Made by a program: the position numbers and the translations under genes. The notes under the pieces are model-generated. The model had not been told where the DNA came from. It did no database searches and was given only the letters and a program-made list of their open reading frames with translations. Shown piece after piece: positions 1 to 11,512 of a stretch of DNA of 64,000 nt (the first letter of the stretch is position 1; every line of letters starts with the position of its first letter). Source of the stretch: Nymphalis io (taxonomy: Eukaryota; Arthropoda; Insecta; Lepidoptera; Nymphalidae); contig NC_065907.1 in the NCBI RefSeq assembly GCF_905147045.1, positions 186,001-250,000 of the forward strand. Direction: 5' to 3'.

Positions 1-340
1 ATATCATGACAATCAATCTCTAGCTTCATTCACACCGTCGCTTTATGATCTAATTTCCCTAAACAGTATCTTGGCTATTATTGGAAATGGGGTCTCGTGA
101 TAAGATAAATTCTGAACAATATTTGGATCAGCGGGATCTTGATTGAGTACTGTCGGAGACGTATTGATCTGTTAAAACTCTTTTTGTGGCGCCTCCTTGG
201 AATAACAATCAAATTAACATAATGGTTTTTTTAAATATATATTAAACAAAGTAATGTACGAATTTGTTAGTAACACAAATCTAAGACTTAAATATTGTAA
301 AGTATAAGCAAATATATGATATAATCTATGATTATTACAA

Positions 341-647
341 GCCGAGATGGCCCAGTGGGAAGAGCGCGTGAATTTTAACCGATGATCGTGGGTTCAAACC
401 CGGGCACACACCACTGAATTTTCATTTGCTTAATTTGTGTTTATAGTTCATCTCGGTCGGCTTGACGGTGAAGGAAAACATCGTGAGGAAACCTGCATGT
501 GTCTAATTTCACTGCAATTCTGCCACATGTTTATTCCGCCAACCCGCATTGGAGCAGCGTGGTGGAATAAGCTCCAACCTTCTCCTCAAAACAGGAGAGG
601 AGGCCTTAGCCCAACAGTGGGACATTCACAGGCTGTTACTAAAAATA
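341..647 (+). mobile_element. SINE-A, tRNA-headed, near full length
   Basis: A full SINE of about 307 bp, flanked by a 9-bp target duplication ATTATTACA (331-339 and 648-656). The head is tRNA-like: GCCGAGATGGCCCAGTGGG is an A-box region and GGGTTCAAACCC a B-box (RNA polymerase III promoter). The body reads through CATCTCG, the GGAAACCTGCATGTG block and GGAATAAGCTCC and ends CACAGGCTGTTAC. It resembles the abundant Metulj-type SINEs of butterflies, from memory of the family. An apparent 80-codon frame inside it is not a gene. Confidence 0.9.
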
Positions 648-1993
648 ATTATTACATGTACATACATATAACATATTAAGTACATGCATGATTTATGAAA
701 AAATGATTCAGCTACTGAGTATCTCGGCGGGTTTTCTTTTATGTATTTGTTTCGGTTTAAATTTTTAAAGTAATCGCGTCTCCTTGCATATTGTTCGATA
801 TTATGATAGATTTTGTAAATCATTAAATATGTAAAATTCAAATTAAATGCAATGTTAGAGCAAACATAAATGAACCATTAGAGAATGGGGTCCGCGGTGC
901 TCGTTGGAGATGTTCGTGTATAGCGCTATTGTACTGTTTTAAAATATACCACCATAAATAGTCAGCAGTTTCAAAGGGTCTAATAAACCATCCGCAGCTA
1001 CCTTTGTAAACGTGACCAACAAACAAACAGACAAACAGACAAATAGACAGCCGCATTAGCATATATCCCGCGTTATCATAGAAATATTGAAACTGACTGT
1101 TTATAACTCATAGCATTATAGACTCTATTCCATTGTGTTAAAAAGGTCAATCGCTTGCGTCGAGTAGAAAACGGTGATGTATTTGATTTTAATCGTAAAT
1201 TTGTAGTCGTTTTGGCTCAGAAATTACATTTTGCTGACGATCACGATCTCGGACGATTAGTAGGGAGAACAAGCGAGACAAATATATTTATACACTTGAA
1301 GGTCTGCGCTGTTTATTGTGTACTCAGTTACCTACTAGTACTACGCAACGACTACCCGCGACTCCGCTCGCTAAAAATTTAAAAAAATTGTGTCCTGTAT
1401 AACATATAAAAATATAACTCACAGTTGTCCTTTTTCTCTCTTAGTGCGCCCATTATGATTAAATTTATTTAATACATTTGCTATAAAAATACATTAAATT
1501 ATAGTTTAAATTTTCCAAATAAAAATGTATTCGAATTCTTATACATTAAATTTATTAAAAAAAAACACTGTGTACATTACACATTAATGTATTTGTTAAA
1601 AATAATTTTCAAAGTATTTTAAATTGCATTATTATAATTTTCATATCAGAAAGTATATCTCGTCTCCAGTTCAAGTATTTACTGCGAGATGAGCTACAAA
1701 ACCTTACAAGTAACGACTGTACGTCCGTACTGACATTTCTCCGACTGTTAACAGTAGGGACATACATTTCCTTGATTTAAACTTGGAATTAATTTCATAG
1801 TTGCCTCAGGGCTCCGGCTAGCTTCAATGAAATCCTTGATGTACCCCCCGGGCTTCGCCATGGGAGGCGAGGATGAGTGCTTACTATGTTTGCCCAGTTC
1901 ACAACATATTGTTAGAAATTGTAGTTTATTGCAAAATTTATACAAATTTAGAAAAATACATTACACGATAATGTACGTTTTTCCTTATTAATA
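648..1993. other. No gene seen
   Basis: AT-rich, presumably intron or upstream DNA of the FGF gene. Apart from the Helitron-like scrap at 1014, only short chance frames. Confidence 0.5.
1014..1070 (-). mobile_element. Helitron-like repeat, short fragment
   Basis: ACAAACAAACAGACAAACAG followed by GCATTAGCATATATCCCGCG looks like the inverted first block of the same class. Short, so uncertain. Confidence 0.35.
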
Positions 1994-2125
1994 TGATAAA
2001 TGCGAAAGTGTGTTTGTTTGTTTTACTTTCACATCGAAACTGGTCATAAGGATTTTTCACTTAGAGATAGTTTATTTAGACCGCTTTTCATACTATAACA
2101 TTCAACGGGTGAAGTCGCAGCTTAA
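1994..2125 (+). mobile_element. Helitron-like repeat, eroded
   Basis: ATGATAAATGCGAAAGTGTG followed by TTTGTTTGTTTTACTTTCAC and, near the end, CAACGGGTGAAGTCGCAGC match the same repeat class. Confidence 0.5.
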
Positions 2126-4150
2126 GAGTAGTTTTAATACAAAATAGATGATAAAGTGCGCCGTTTTATTACATGGAACACTAACTCTTAGTTGATCTCC
2201 GGGTTGAAAAATATTTGCGTGTCAAATATCACGCCGATCACTCGGGGTATTGACACGCGGAGGCAGAAGAAACAAACATTGACTTTCACATTTATAAGTT
2301 AATAACTGCACGGTCCAGAAGCGTAAGCAGTTTGCCAAGATAATTGTTGACAACTTTTTGAATTTAAAATATAATAAATTAAATTGCAGCTTTAAAAACT
2401 AGAAATAGATACAGAATTTGACGGCGTGGAATGGTGGTAATACTACAAGTAGCATTTCCCCGTTAATTCGTAATTTCAATTCTATTCCTCTTGTCACCAG
2501 TAGAGGCAATACGAAAATATAAAAATCTTTAAACTTTTAAACTCTAAGTTGTACAGTAAGTATAACTCAAGTATCAAGTTAACGGTTAAACATAAATATA
2601 ATATGGAAGTTGAGTCCAATATTTACGCCATTTTTTATTTATTTTTATATATTTTATTACGCCATATTAGTTATACCAAAGCGCCACCAACCTAAGATGT
2701 TATGTCACTCACTCATCTAATGCTCACTCACCTTACAAACCGGAACACCACTACTGCTGTTAACCGGTAGAATATGTGATGACAACCTACCTAGATGGTC
2801 TTGCACGAAGCCCTATCAACAAGTGAGTTTCAAAGGAACCAGTGTCGATCTGTTGTATATAACGTTATTTCTTATAAAGAAATACAGCATAAAAATTCGA
2901 TCTTCAAATTTCACTCCCAAAAGTAATGTTTTTTGCGAAAACAATACAATAATCATCGCATTCAAACCATTTAAGTAAGTGTTTACACCGATTAAACACG
3001 AATACTCTAGAATATTTATCTTAATATAATATGAAGCGTAATGAATAAAATATGAACTCTATATATAGAACGAAAGCGACTCCAACCGCACCGTCTGCAT
3101 ACCCTTAACCGATATTTCACAAGTTGAGGACTTCCGATGTTGCAAATTACGAGTCGAGTAAATCAGACCAACTGTATATTATTTCAAACGACGCGTGGGC
3201 TGATTCTTCACAATATATATGGGATATATAGCGACAAACAATGCTATATTCAGGTACTTACTATTCACCCCCTCATTTCAATTAAATATACGTTCACTTT
3301 TTCCCTGATACTGTATTGCTATGTGCTCATTTTTATATGGATTTAAAAAAAATCTAATGGCTAATTAATCTTTTTTATAATAGTCAGTTGTCTTATAAGC
3401 AAACCAATTGATTTCCATCGTGCTTTTACAAAATACAAGTAATTCATAACACATACATATATACATGCACACACGAATATGAATATCGCTAGGCCACCTC
3501 AGTTTTATATTTCCCGGGTTTGGTTTTTATATAATAATATTTGTACTTTTTCTTTCCGTTAGACACTAAATCTATAATAACCAACAAATAAATTATTAAG
3601 CTGAGCGCTAAATAAATATTATACACAAAATATGAATTGATAGCTCGCCAATAAGTGGTCGCATATATTAAAATAATACAGCAATAAAATTTACTATGAA
3701 CCAGTGAACGACCAGTTTAATTTCGAATAATGCCAGTTAGAATATACGAAAGCCAATGTCACGGGACAATTTAAGAGCCTTTATGCCTTGCGGCTATTCA
3801 CTTATACATATTTATGAATAAAATAGCCAATTTGTTGAGGCACAGTAATAGTATGGAGGTGCTCCTATAAGGGTGGTACCAATTTAGCTCTGAAATTGTC
3901 GGGCACGCCTTGTACAGCCTGATGTGTGCTTAAAGACTGGCTGCCGACTGTTTGACAGTTTTATCGACAGCCATGCTCGGTTGCAGACGGATAATAGGCC
4001 CCAGTGCTGTACTAATAGTCCCCTGACACGCTTTCTCATCTCGTTTTGTATCATCTAACGATTTGGATCTCATTTTTAGTAAAAACTTACTTATTCATTT
4101 GATAGGTCAACGTCGTCTAACCTAACTTAATCGTATCTTGTTTGTTTCAG
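2126..4150 (+). other. Probable intron of the FGF gene
   Basis: Ends in the acceptor at 4150. No upstream FGF exon was recognised; the frame at 3137-3259 runs to a CAG|GTACTT donor-like site but shows no FGF motif. Contains the LINE fragment at 2678. Confidence 0.45.
2678..2822 (-). mobile_element. LINE 3'-region fragment (type L1b)
   Basis: Reverse fragment of a repeat present several times here. It contains inverted GCGCCACCAACC, CTCACTCACC, CAAACCGGAACACCAC, GGTAGAATATGTGATG and GCACGAAGCCCTA. This is a common butterfly non-LTR 3' region (CR1/Zenon-like by memory); family assignment is uncertain. Confidence 0.65.
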
Positions 4151-4648
4151 AAGGATCTCTCGGACGACTGCGTGTTCGAAGAGCATATAGAGGAGAATAA
4201 CTACAACACATACTCTCGAATCCGGGGCGGGAAGAAAACGTTCCTGGCCCTCGATAACAGGGGAAGGGCGCGACGCACCCAGATCCCGGTGAGCCGGCCG
4301 CTGGGCAACCTGTCCGGTTACGCGCTCACGCTCACCACGCGGTGGGACGGGTCGCGGCAGACTCAGTGCCCACCTCGCCGGCACCGCGGCAAGCTCAAGC
4401 GGCCGCCACCCTTCCACAGGAACTGCCAGCGACGCGTGCAGAAGCAGAACCTGAGGAAACGGAAGCACAAAAAGGCGAACGATCCGAAGAAGAAGCAGCG
4501 ACATCCGAAGGCGCGCAGAAAACATGAGAATGGCACGACGACGACGACGGAGGTGAGCTGGGACGAGTCCACGATGTCGACGATGTCCACGACCGACGCA
4601 GAGTTTTTTCGGTCGGCGACCGCGCAGGAGGCGGTCGCACGCGCGTGA
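4151..4648 (+). CDS. FGF ligand, terminal coding exon (branchless-like)
   Basis: This is the last coding exon of a secreted fibroblast growth factor, a ligand that acts through receptor tyrosine kinases. A strong acceptor (TTTGTTTCAG, 4141-4150) opens a phase-0 exon of 165 codons ending in TGA. Exon residues 7-18 (C-V-F-E-E, six residues, Y) fit the FGF family signature C-x-[FLM]-x-[EQ]-x(6)-Y, followed by NTYSR, a GGKKTFLALDNRGRARR strand pair and a PVSRPLGN stretch, which is the C-terminal third of the beta-trefoil. In many FGF genes an intron lies just before this signature, which supports the acceptor. After the core comes a long basic tail (about residues 90-125, rich in K and R) and a Thr/Ser-rich end; such a tail is compatible with heparan-sulphate binding. 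No earlier trefoil exon was recognised in the 4 kb to the left, so they lie outside the window. FGF membership is firm; assignment to branchless rather than a pyramus/thisbe-type ligand is inference. Confidence 0.9.
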   Translation, partial: KDLSDDCVFEEHIEENNYNTYSRIRGGKKTFLALDNRGRARRTQIPVSRPLGNLSGYALTLTTRWDGSRQTQCPPRRHRGKLKRPPPFHRNCQRRVQKQNLRKRKHKKANDPKKKQRHPKARRKHENGTTTTTEVSWDESTMSTMSTTDAEFFRSATAQEAVARA

Positions 4649-5838
4649 GCCTCCTCGCGCTCGGGGCTGCCGTGGCGCTCGCACACTAGCACCGTTCCAC
4701 CCTTACTCGTGCAAGAATCTCTATCATTCCCTTCGACTTCGACGCCATTCGACACGCAATGCCAATTGTAATTTAGCGTCGCTTTCGACTCGACCCGCTA
4801 TGACGCGATTAGTACTTTATCCTTCTTATAAATAATGTACTTTAAATACTCAATCGTAGCAACGAACTAAACCATTCGATTCGACGATTAACAATAACGA
4901 ATGATATTATTCTACCAAAGCTGAAATTATCTATCTCAATTTGTATTCCTAGTTCGCTTTAAAACGTAGGTTTATCGGCAAGATTCCAATTGTCTTAGTT
5001 ATCATGAAATTATAAAGTTAGATGTTATCTATAACTTAATAAGAGAAATGATCGAATTCACTTAAAACGAGAGGAGATAAACGTTTGGTAAGGTGGAACC
5101 GTGTTAGAGGAGGGATGGCGTTCCTGCTCGCGTCGGCTCGCGTCTCGCCCGAACAAAATCTGATCCAAGTCGAAAAGTTCCGCGCCACAAGCACGCCGCG
5201 CGATCTATTTCGATCGTGTCAGTGTGTTTGTTATTTGTATATCGACCGACTCGATTTCCTCGCCGACCTTAAAATTTTATATAATTACGTCTAATAGTTC
5301 CGTTAATGGATGCGACGCGGCCGTCGGGTGCCGTTAGCCGAGTGAAGACATCTATCGCGACCGAAAATCTTAAGCAGCCGTAACTTTCCACGTTTCGAGA
5401 ACGCTTCGTCGTTGTCTATTCAAATTGTTATCAATTTGTGAGATCACTTTTTGTCGCTGATGTGAATGACAGTGCAACACTACTTCCATTTTGAGATATC
5501 TCGATTCGCAAAGAAAGTTCTCATTTAATCGATTTGACACGAGCAGGAATCGTAGTAAGCTTTTGTACTTAGAGGGGTGTGTTGGTGTAATTTCATAAGA
5601 AATTGACTGAAAAATATGACTGAGTAATGTAGGCACTGTCGGTTTTGGAGTAGGCTATGATAGGGTAATGTGCGGCGGACGGCATGCTTCTGTATTATTA
5701 GGTAACGACCCGAGGCGAGCGGGCTTGCGACTTCGATCTTTCACTAGGAAATTTTAATAATCCCGTATCAACTGCATCGAACTGGTTTCGGCTAGATCGA
5801 ACCATTGACCATGGGCATAAAGTTGCGTGTCACGTGGG

Positions 5839-5878
5839 CCGCGATACCGCGACGCCGCGACACCGCGACACCGCGACA
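5839..5878. repeat. Five-unit tandem 8-mer, CCGCGAYR type
   Basis: Five consecutive 8-base units: CCGCGATA, CCGCGACG, then three exact CCGCGACA units. It is a GC-rich minisatellite in AT-rich surroundings, probably within the FGF 3' UTR or its flank. Confidence 0.9.
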
Positions 5879-6407
5879 CCGCTCGCCTCGGCCGGACAAA
5901 ATTGAATTAGTGATAATCATTAATGACGATCAAGTGACTATTAGTAGGTAGATATAAAAACGTGTATCTAATTTGTAAATTATTTATTTTATTTTCCATA
6001 GAGAAAGTCGTATTTTGTTAACGTTTTAGTTGATTTTTTTTAAATTTCTTGTCCCTAAGTTCTATCCGATGTAGATGTGTAGGATGTCATACGCTTGTAC
6101 TTTTAGTGAGCCTATAATGTGTATTATATTTAAACCTCCCTTCGGTGACGACATGTGCAGTCCGTGTGCCTGTGGAGGCGGAGGGTGCACAGGTGCTCTT
6201 CGAATGGACTATAATTACGCGGTTACATTCTCTTTAGTGATTTCCCTCGCAAACTTGTTATGTGCATATGTTTGTATCTATTGTGTATTTAACTGAGTCA
6301 GCGGACTTTCAATTCAAAAAATGTATAAACTAGAAGTTTCTATAACTTTTTTAATATAATTCACTGCCAATCATTTACAGGGTTACCATAACAATATTTG
6401 TTGCTAA

Positions 6408-6411
<4 letters not shown>

Positions 6412-6458
<47 letters not shown>

Positions 6459-6483
6459 CATATATATATATACATATATATAC

Positions 6484-6533
<50 letters not shown>

Positions 6534-6557
6534 TATAATATATATATATATATATTA
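6412..6557. repeat. (TA)n microsatellite
   Basis: About 145 bp of almost uninterrupted TA dinucleotides with a few C interruptions (TACATA). It can form cruciform or slipped structures and is probably length-polymorphic. Confidence 0.95.
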
Positions 6558-8059
6558 ATGTACTTTACTATATAATGTAATATCTCGATTTTACTAAAAA
6601 TCTTCCCTAAATTTTAAATAGCTCTCGATTATAGTTCGCTGATTTCAGTAAGTCAAGAAAAAAATGTGAATGTGCAACAAGCTTTATAATTGTACCTACG
6701 TGTGCATGGTGAGCGAATATTTCGAATTAATTTATGATATGTTTTATTGTATAATGTCACGTGAAAACGACAAATCCGTACAGAATAAAAAAAGCATTTA
6801 CTCAAATCATTAACAACTTATCGCGCGTCGATTTTGTCATTTTCATTCGTAATAAATAATTCGAGTTTGTTATCACGCGTTATTGTATTGTAGATAAATT
6901 AAAACCAATCGATATTTAGAAGTAGCAGCAGTATTTCGGTATTGTGAAATTACTCCATAGCAGTACCTAGTTTTATAGTTTTTTATTGTATAGACGTTGT
7001 AAGAAAATTGTATAATTTAAATCTATCTTTAACCTGGTTAATCGATTCCTAATCATTTTACATGCTATTAATTATGCACGTAATCGATTTCACTATACTC
7101 GATTAAAACTCGCTTCCATGTCACTGCTATTGTTTCGAGTACAGTGTTAATCGGTAAACAGTACCTACTTGTCGTTTTGTAAAATATGAGTTAATTTTAT
7201 GTTATTTATACGCATGTGCCATAAATACCTACTCGTAATAGTTGTACCTACCGACTCAGAAGATTTAATTGTCCACTTTTTTTGTTTCGCACAACTTTAA
7301 CACGAGGGAAAGGGACGGCCAAACAGGAGTCTTTAAACAAACATTATCTTAAATACTCGTTCGTAATAAGATTATATAATCAGTTCATTATATACAAAAA
7401 TACTATGTAATTTTTTTTTTTTAATAAATACGAAAAATTCGTTTTGAAATAAAGTTATCGAGCAATAAGATTCTAAAGAAAATTTAGATAATGAATGTAA
7501 TGAATTTATAATTGCAGAGTGCTAGAGGAATGCTTTTTTATCTGTTCCCACCAATGTACGGCTCCTAGCGCCCCAATTTTTCCCCTATAACCGAAACGGG
7601 AACGTCAAATGGGGGTTTAACAGTATTACTTAATTAATTTCGATACCTTTACATTTTTACAATAATTATTATGTATTCGTGTTAATGCAGTTAATGTACA
7701 AAGTCGAATACTGCCTTTAAATTAATTACTATCAATAATTCAGACTTTAAATAAATTCACCCTTTTATGTAGTTTTACCAAAATAAAGATTGATCGAAAC
7801 TTTTAGACAATAACTTTTTACAGCCTCTTATACCGAAAGATAAATAAAATGATTCTTAAAATATGTTGTTGTTTCATTTTATATAGGACCACCTACACAC
7901 ACGAACACACGATACACACACAAGACACGTACAATCTCTAGCTGGGTGGAAAGAATACTATGAACATGTTGTGACCTGATGTGATGTAGATATCCTTCAG
8001 AAATATTTCGGTCATTATGGGATTTTCAAAGGCGACTAGCAAACGCAGTCGATATTAAA

Positions 8060-8200
8060 GTGCACAAGTGTGTGTAATGTGTGTGTGTAATGGGACGGCA
8101 ATGCGGCACGACTGGATAGAGTTCTGGTTTTACACGGTTCCCAAGGAAGTGTGTACACTGCCCAACTCCAGGCTACTACTAAAAACTTCTTGACAGAATA
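8060..8200 (-). mobile_element. SINE-B, partial
   Basis: Reverse partial copy containing GTGCACAAGTGTGTG, GGACGGCAATGCGGCACGAC and AACTCCAGGCTACTAC, matching the central part of SINE-B. A 76-codon frame here is part of the repeat. Confidence 0.75.
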
Positions 8201-8979
8201 AAATAGAATAGGAATAAAATAAATCTTGTAATTTATTAAGCAACATAGAATTTTAGAACCCAACACGTTTAAAATTTATCGAAGCTATGGGTAAAAGTAT
8301 TATAATTAAAAAAAAAAACTTTTTCGATTCTACTAATGACTAGTATGATAAAAGAATTTGTGGTTTAAATCGATGCTACACACAACATTAGCTAAACTAG
8401 ATAATATATAACACATATATTATGTGTAACATAGGGAATACATATAATCATTAATTATTGTAGTAATTTTAACTTATATATATTGTATGGAAAATAAAAC
8501 AATTTAAGGAGAAATTGCATAGATACATACATTATAATTTACTAGACGTTGAAAGTTAGAGGGAAGATAATTCGTATAAATAATATTATAATTTAGAACA
8601 GTTAACAATATATAGTCAAGTCACTTGAAACTTTAATTTTCAAACTCAATAGAAAAACGTTATCGAAATGAAACGTGAAACTAAAATATCAACTTTCTTA
8701 CGTTTTGTAACTAGTGACAAAATTAAACTAGTTCAATTTGTTATCATTACCCAAATCTAATAATGATTATAAAAATAAACCTATATAACTTAATTTTAAG
8801 AAGCAGTGTTTAGAACGATAAATAAACGAAAATATTGCCAATAGAAAGCACGGATCTAACCTGTGGACACTGGGCACAAGGTACTGTAGGCATACTCACG
8901 ATCCTAATAACTGTCAATAGGCTAATAAAATAAACATCAATCCATGCGTGTTTCGAAACGCATCACAGTACACACAGAC

Positions 8980-9016
8980 CGTAGACAGAGAAACTAACTT
9001 TGTTTCTCTGTCTACG
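8980..9016. repeat. Perfect 15-bp inverted repeat, 7-nt loop, in a longer imperfect hairpin
   Basis: CGTAGACAGAGAAAC at 8980-8994 pairs exactly with its complement at 9002-9016. Outside it, CATGCGTGT (8943-8951) pairs with ACACGCATG (9027-9035), so the structure may extend over 93 bp. Confidence 0.9.
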
Positions 9017-9837
9017 ACACAGACACACACGCATGAGCGAATATAATTATAAACTCAAAATCTGATCATGCTTTAAGGTTCTTTTATTTTTTCTAAAATA
9101 TAAAAATGATAAGCATCGCTGTTAGAACTGTCGGTATCTCATTACTATTACTAATGTTAGGTAGAAATAATCACATGATTTTTGGGTTCAGTTCAGTTCA
9201 GATAGTTTCGTTTAATTTTTTTAGTTAAACTAATTTTTATTATTTGTGGCACATAGTATCTTTATTACAATATCTGAAAACTTAATAACATTGAATTTCG
9301 CATTCAGTTATCACCACTTAAAAAAACGACTGAGTTTTTGCTTTATGCTAAATATAAGTAAATTACAACAGTAAAACTTCATGACGTAAAAAAACTATAT
9401 TGACTTAATTAGCTCGAGCTACTGAAACGTTAAAACTATTGAAAATTCATAAACGTATGATTGTTGTTGTGTTGAACTCATAAACCCCTTTTTACCAATC
9501 GAAACGGTAAATTTTTTATTTCACTTTATTCATAAAAATATTTCTGATAATAATTATTAATAATAATTATCATTTCCCAGCCAACATTAACTGTACACAA
9601 AATAAAAACAATATACAGATGGCACTACTTTACTACGTATATAAACGAAGAATAACAAATTATGTTTACGTCCTTTATCCAGTCCATATTAAATACGATT
9701 ATATCATATACCTTAATTTCTCATTTCACATTTTTATATAAAAAACAGCAATTTTTCAATATATTAAAAATAAGTTTTAACTGACTGACATATAAACCAC
9801 AGATAAAAATATGTCGATTGTCGCATACTCGTGCCGA

Positions 9838-10008
9838 CGCCATTATCGAATGAAGGTCGAAACGCCTTTGCTCGATGCTTCGCTCATCGATCGCCATCTT
9901 GTTATCCAGTCCTTGATACCAGCAGAGAATCGATGTGTTTTTTATTCGGTTTCGATTCTACAATCATAAAACTTAAAGCGGTAAATTGATCACTAATCGA
10001 AAATCGAT
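9838..10008 (+). promoter_or_regulatory. Probable promoter/5' UTR of the BED/BESS gene
   Basis: The 170 bp before the start codon are less AT-rich than what lies upstream and contain three ATCGAT cores, two near 9887-9935 and one five bases before the ATG. ATCGAT/TATCGATA is the core of the DREF-type promoter element of insect housekeeping genes; use of it here is inferred. No TATA box stands out. Confidence 0.35.
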
Positions 10009-10389
10009 ATGAAGAAAACATCGTCCTTGGTTTGGCGATTTTTTGATCGCCTGGAAGAGAATAAAAGATGTGTAGCAGTGTTGTGCAAATTATGTGATAC
10101 ACAATATAAGTACTTTGGGAATACAACTAATCTACGAACACATTTAGTGAATAAACATCCAATACAGTGGGATTTAGTACAAAATGGAACGTTAGAAGAG
10201 TCGACATTCCGTGCATTTGATGACGATGATAACACAACACAATCTACAATCGCACCGAAAAGGAAGAAATACGTAAAGAGCTACAAAGATGAAAACGTAC
10301 GTTATTCTGTATCCGTTGATCTTAAAAACAGACGAGATAGCCCAAATGTCCTCGCAGAAGATTCAATGCCAATTATCGAAATACAACGG
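10009..10389 (+). CDS. BED zinc-finger/BESS-like protein, exon 1
   Basis: First coding exon (127 codons, phase 0) of a likely chromatin- or DNA-binding protein. The start ATG opens with MKKTSSLVWRFF, the usual beginning of a BED finger. Zinc ligands are visible as C26-x2-C29 and H45-x4-H50, with the aromatic W9/F11/F12 cluster typical of BED domains. A basic PKRKK patch follows and could be a nuclear localisation signal. The donor is CGG|GTATTT at 10390; reading on past it gives only eight more codons before a TAG. Joined to 10753-11304 it makes a 310-residue protein. BED fingers occur both in chromatin insulator/transcription proteins and in hAT transposases; no transposase core is present, so a host regulator is more likely. 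Confidence 0.85.
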
Positions 10390-10752
10390 GTATTTATATT
10401 CTTAAATGCATAGGTTATTAGGTTATTCCTTATCAATATTTATGCTCTATCGAAATATGCGGTATCGAGTTGCATTTCAAATTAGTTGCTTCAGTTAAAT
10501 GAATCGATATAAACGAATTTTAAGATCAAGACTGTGATGATAATCGATTTTGATTAATTACATAATGCAAAATCGATGTAAATCTATCAAAATATCTTAG
10601 GATCTTATTTATTTTACTTGTAACAATCATTTAAAATTTTGAACTATATTAACATCTTATTAAATACTTTGCACTTATATTTACTATATTTAATGAAAAT
10701 TTGCAATAAATTATATTAACTAATATAAATAACAAATTTACCTTTTTTATAG
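10390..10752 (+). other. Intron of the BED/BESS gene
   Basis: GT-AG intron of 363 bp, phase 0, strongly AT-rich, ending in a T-rich tract (CCTTTTTTATAG). The coding phase matches on both sides, which is the main support for the two-exon model. Confidence 0.8.
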
Positions 10753-11304
10753 GTGGATGTACTTGAAAATTCAGAAACAGATAATGAGATTCATCACGAT
10801 GCCAATGAGGAACCAATCAATATAGTTCGTCAGATGCATGGCAGTCGGAACTCTGATGAAGAATGGCTTAATGATGAGCTTTATGAAACAATTGAATCAT
10901 ATGAACCAAAGCGTAAACGGACGAAATATAGAACTATCAAAAGAGAAGTTCAGACACCACCTCCAAATGTACCAAAGTATGTTGTGCGAAACACAAACAC
11001 CTATAAAAAACCAGAGCGAATTATCATTGATGGAAGTCAGAGAAAGGACGAGTACAGTGTTTTTGGAGAGTATGTTGCAAATAAGTTAAGGAAATTAAAA
11101 AATAGCCAGGCTCGGGGAAATGTTCAACAATTAATCACAACAATATTGTGGCAGTCAGAGTATGGATTGTATGACAACATGGATACCGTTAAAAGAGTTC
11201 TTTTACATTCCGTTCAAGAAATGGAGGTTGTCCACAACAGCGTGGAACAGATTATTGTACAAGATCATGACATAGAGTCACCCAATAAGGATGTGACAAA
11301 TTAA
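10753..11304 (+). CDS. BED zinc-finger/BESS-like protein, exon 2
   Basis: Second and last coding exon (183 codons plus TAA), phase 0, after the acceptor TTTTTTATAG. The first part (protein residues about 128-178) is acidic and low-complexity, followed by a basic PKRKRTKYR patch (about 179-187). Protein residues about 226-266 begin DEYSVFGEYVANKLRKL and continue to a hydrophobic ILWQSEYG segment. This resembles the BESS motif and the 'FxxYVAxKLRKL' C-terminal helices common in insect BED and MADF proteins, which mediate protein-protein contacts. The end is acidic. The AATAAA at 11376 lies 72 bp after the stop. No close named orthologue is recognised. Confidence 0.85.
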   Translation: MDVLENSETDNEIHHDANEEPINIVRQMHGSRNSDEEWLNDELYETIESYEPKRKRTKYRTIKREVQTPPPNVPKYVVRNTNTYKKPERIIIDGSQRKDEYSVFGEYVANKLRKLKNSQARGNVQQLITTILWQSEYGLYDNMDTVKRVLLHSVQEMEVVHNSVEQIIVQDHDIESPNKDVTN

Positions 11305-11375
11305 ACCAAAGAAAACATTTGAATATATCATAATTATCATGTAAAAATTATTATTTCCAATGAATTGTTTATTCT

Positions 11376-11381
11376 AATAAA
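11376..11381 (+). terminator. Polyadenylation signal of the BED/BESS gene
   Basis: Canonical AATAAA, 72 bp past the stop codon, implying a very short 3' UTR. Confidence 0.65.
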
Positions 11382-11512
11382 CATTTTTGAATTGACTAAA
11401 TCATTTTATTAAACCTTAATATACAAAAATAGTACATAATTCATAACAACATTTTAAAAAATAAAAATGAAGTACTTTATTATTGTTAATAACAATTTGT
11501 ATACAGTACAGT

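Larger units (their letters stand above)
4649..7860 (+). other. Probable long 3' UTR and downstream flank of the FGF gene
   Basis: No second gene is visible between the FGF stop codon and about 7.86 kb. The first 1.2 kb is unusually GC-balanced for this window, and then the sequence becomes AT-rich. Several AATAAA hexamers occur, one at 7843-7848, so the transcript could end at more than one place; none can be chosen from sequence alone. Reading frames here are short and lack recognisable domains. UTR status is inferred from position only. Confidence 0.4.
7861..9837. other. Intergenic, repeat-bearing
   Basis: CA/TG-rich simple sequence near 7890-8090, the SINE-B piece, and the long hairpin at 8943-9035. 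No coding signal. Confidence 0.5.

Noticed and set aside
3137..3259. Frame ending at CAG|GTACTT that might be an upstream FGF exon
   Set aside because: The translated residues lack the beta-trefoil pattern expected before the C-terminal FGF exon, and the frame has no convincing acceptor or start context.
4127..4755. Large reverse-strand frames of 185 and 130 codons
   Set aside because: They are the antisense of the GC-rich FGF exon; the forward frame has the FGF signature and a matching splice acceptor.
5839..5878. CRISPR-like tandem repeat
   Set aside because: Units are 8 bp, contiguous, with no spacers; this is a minisatellite in an animal genome.
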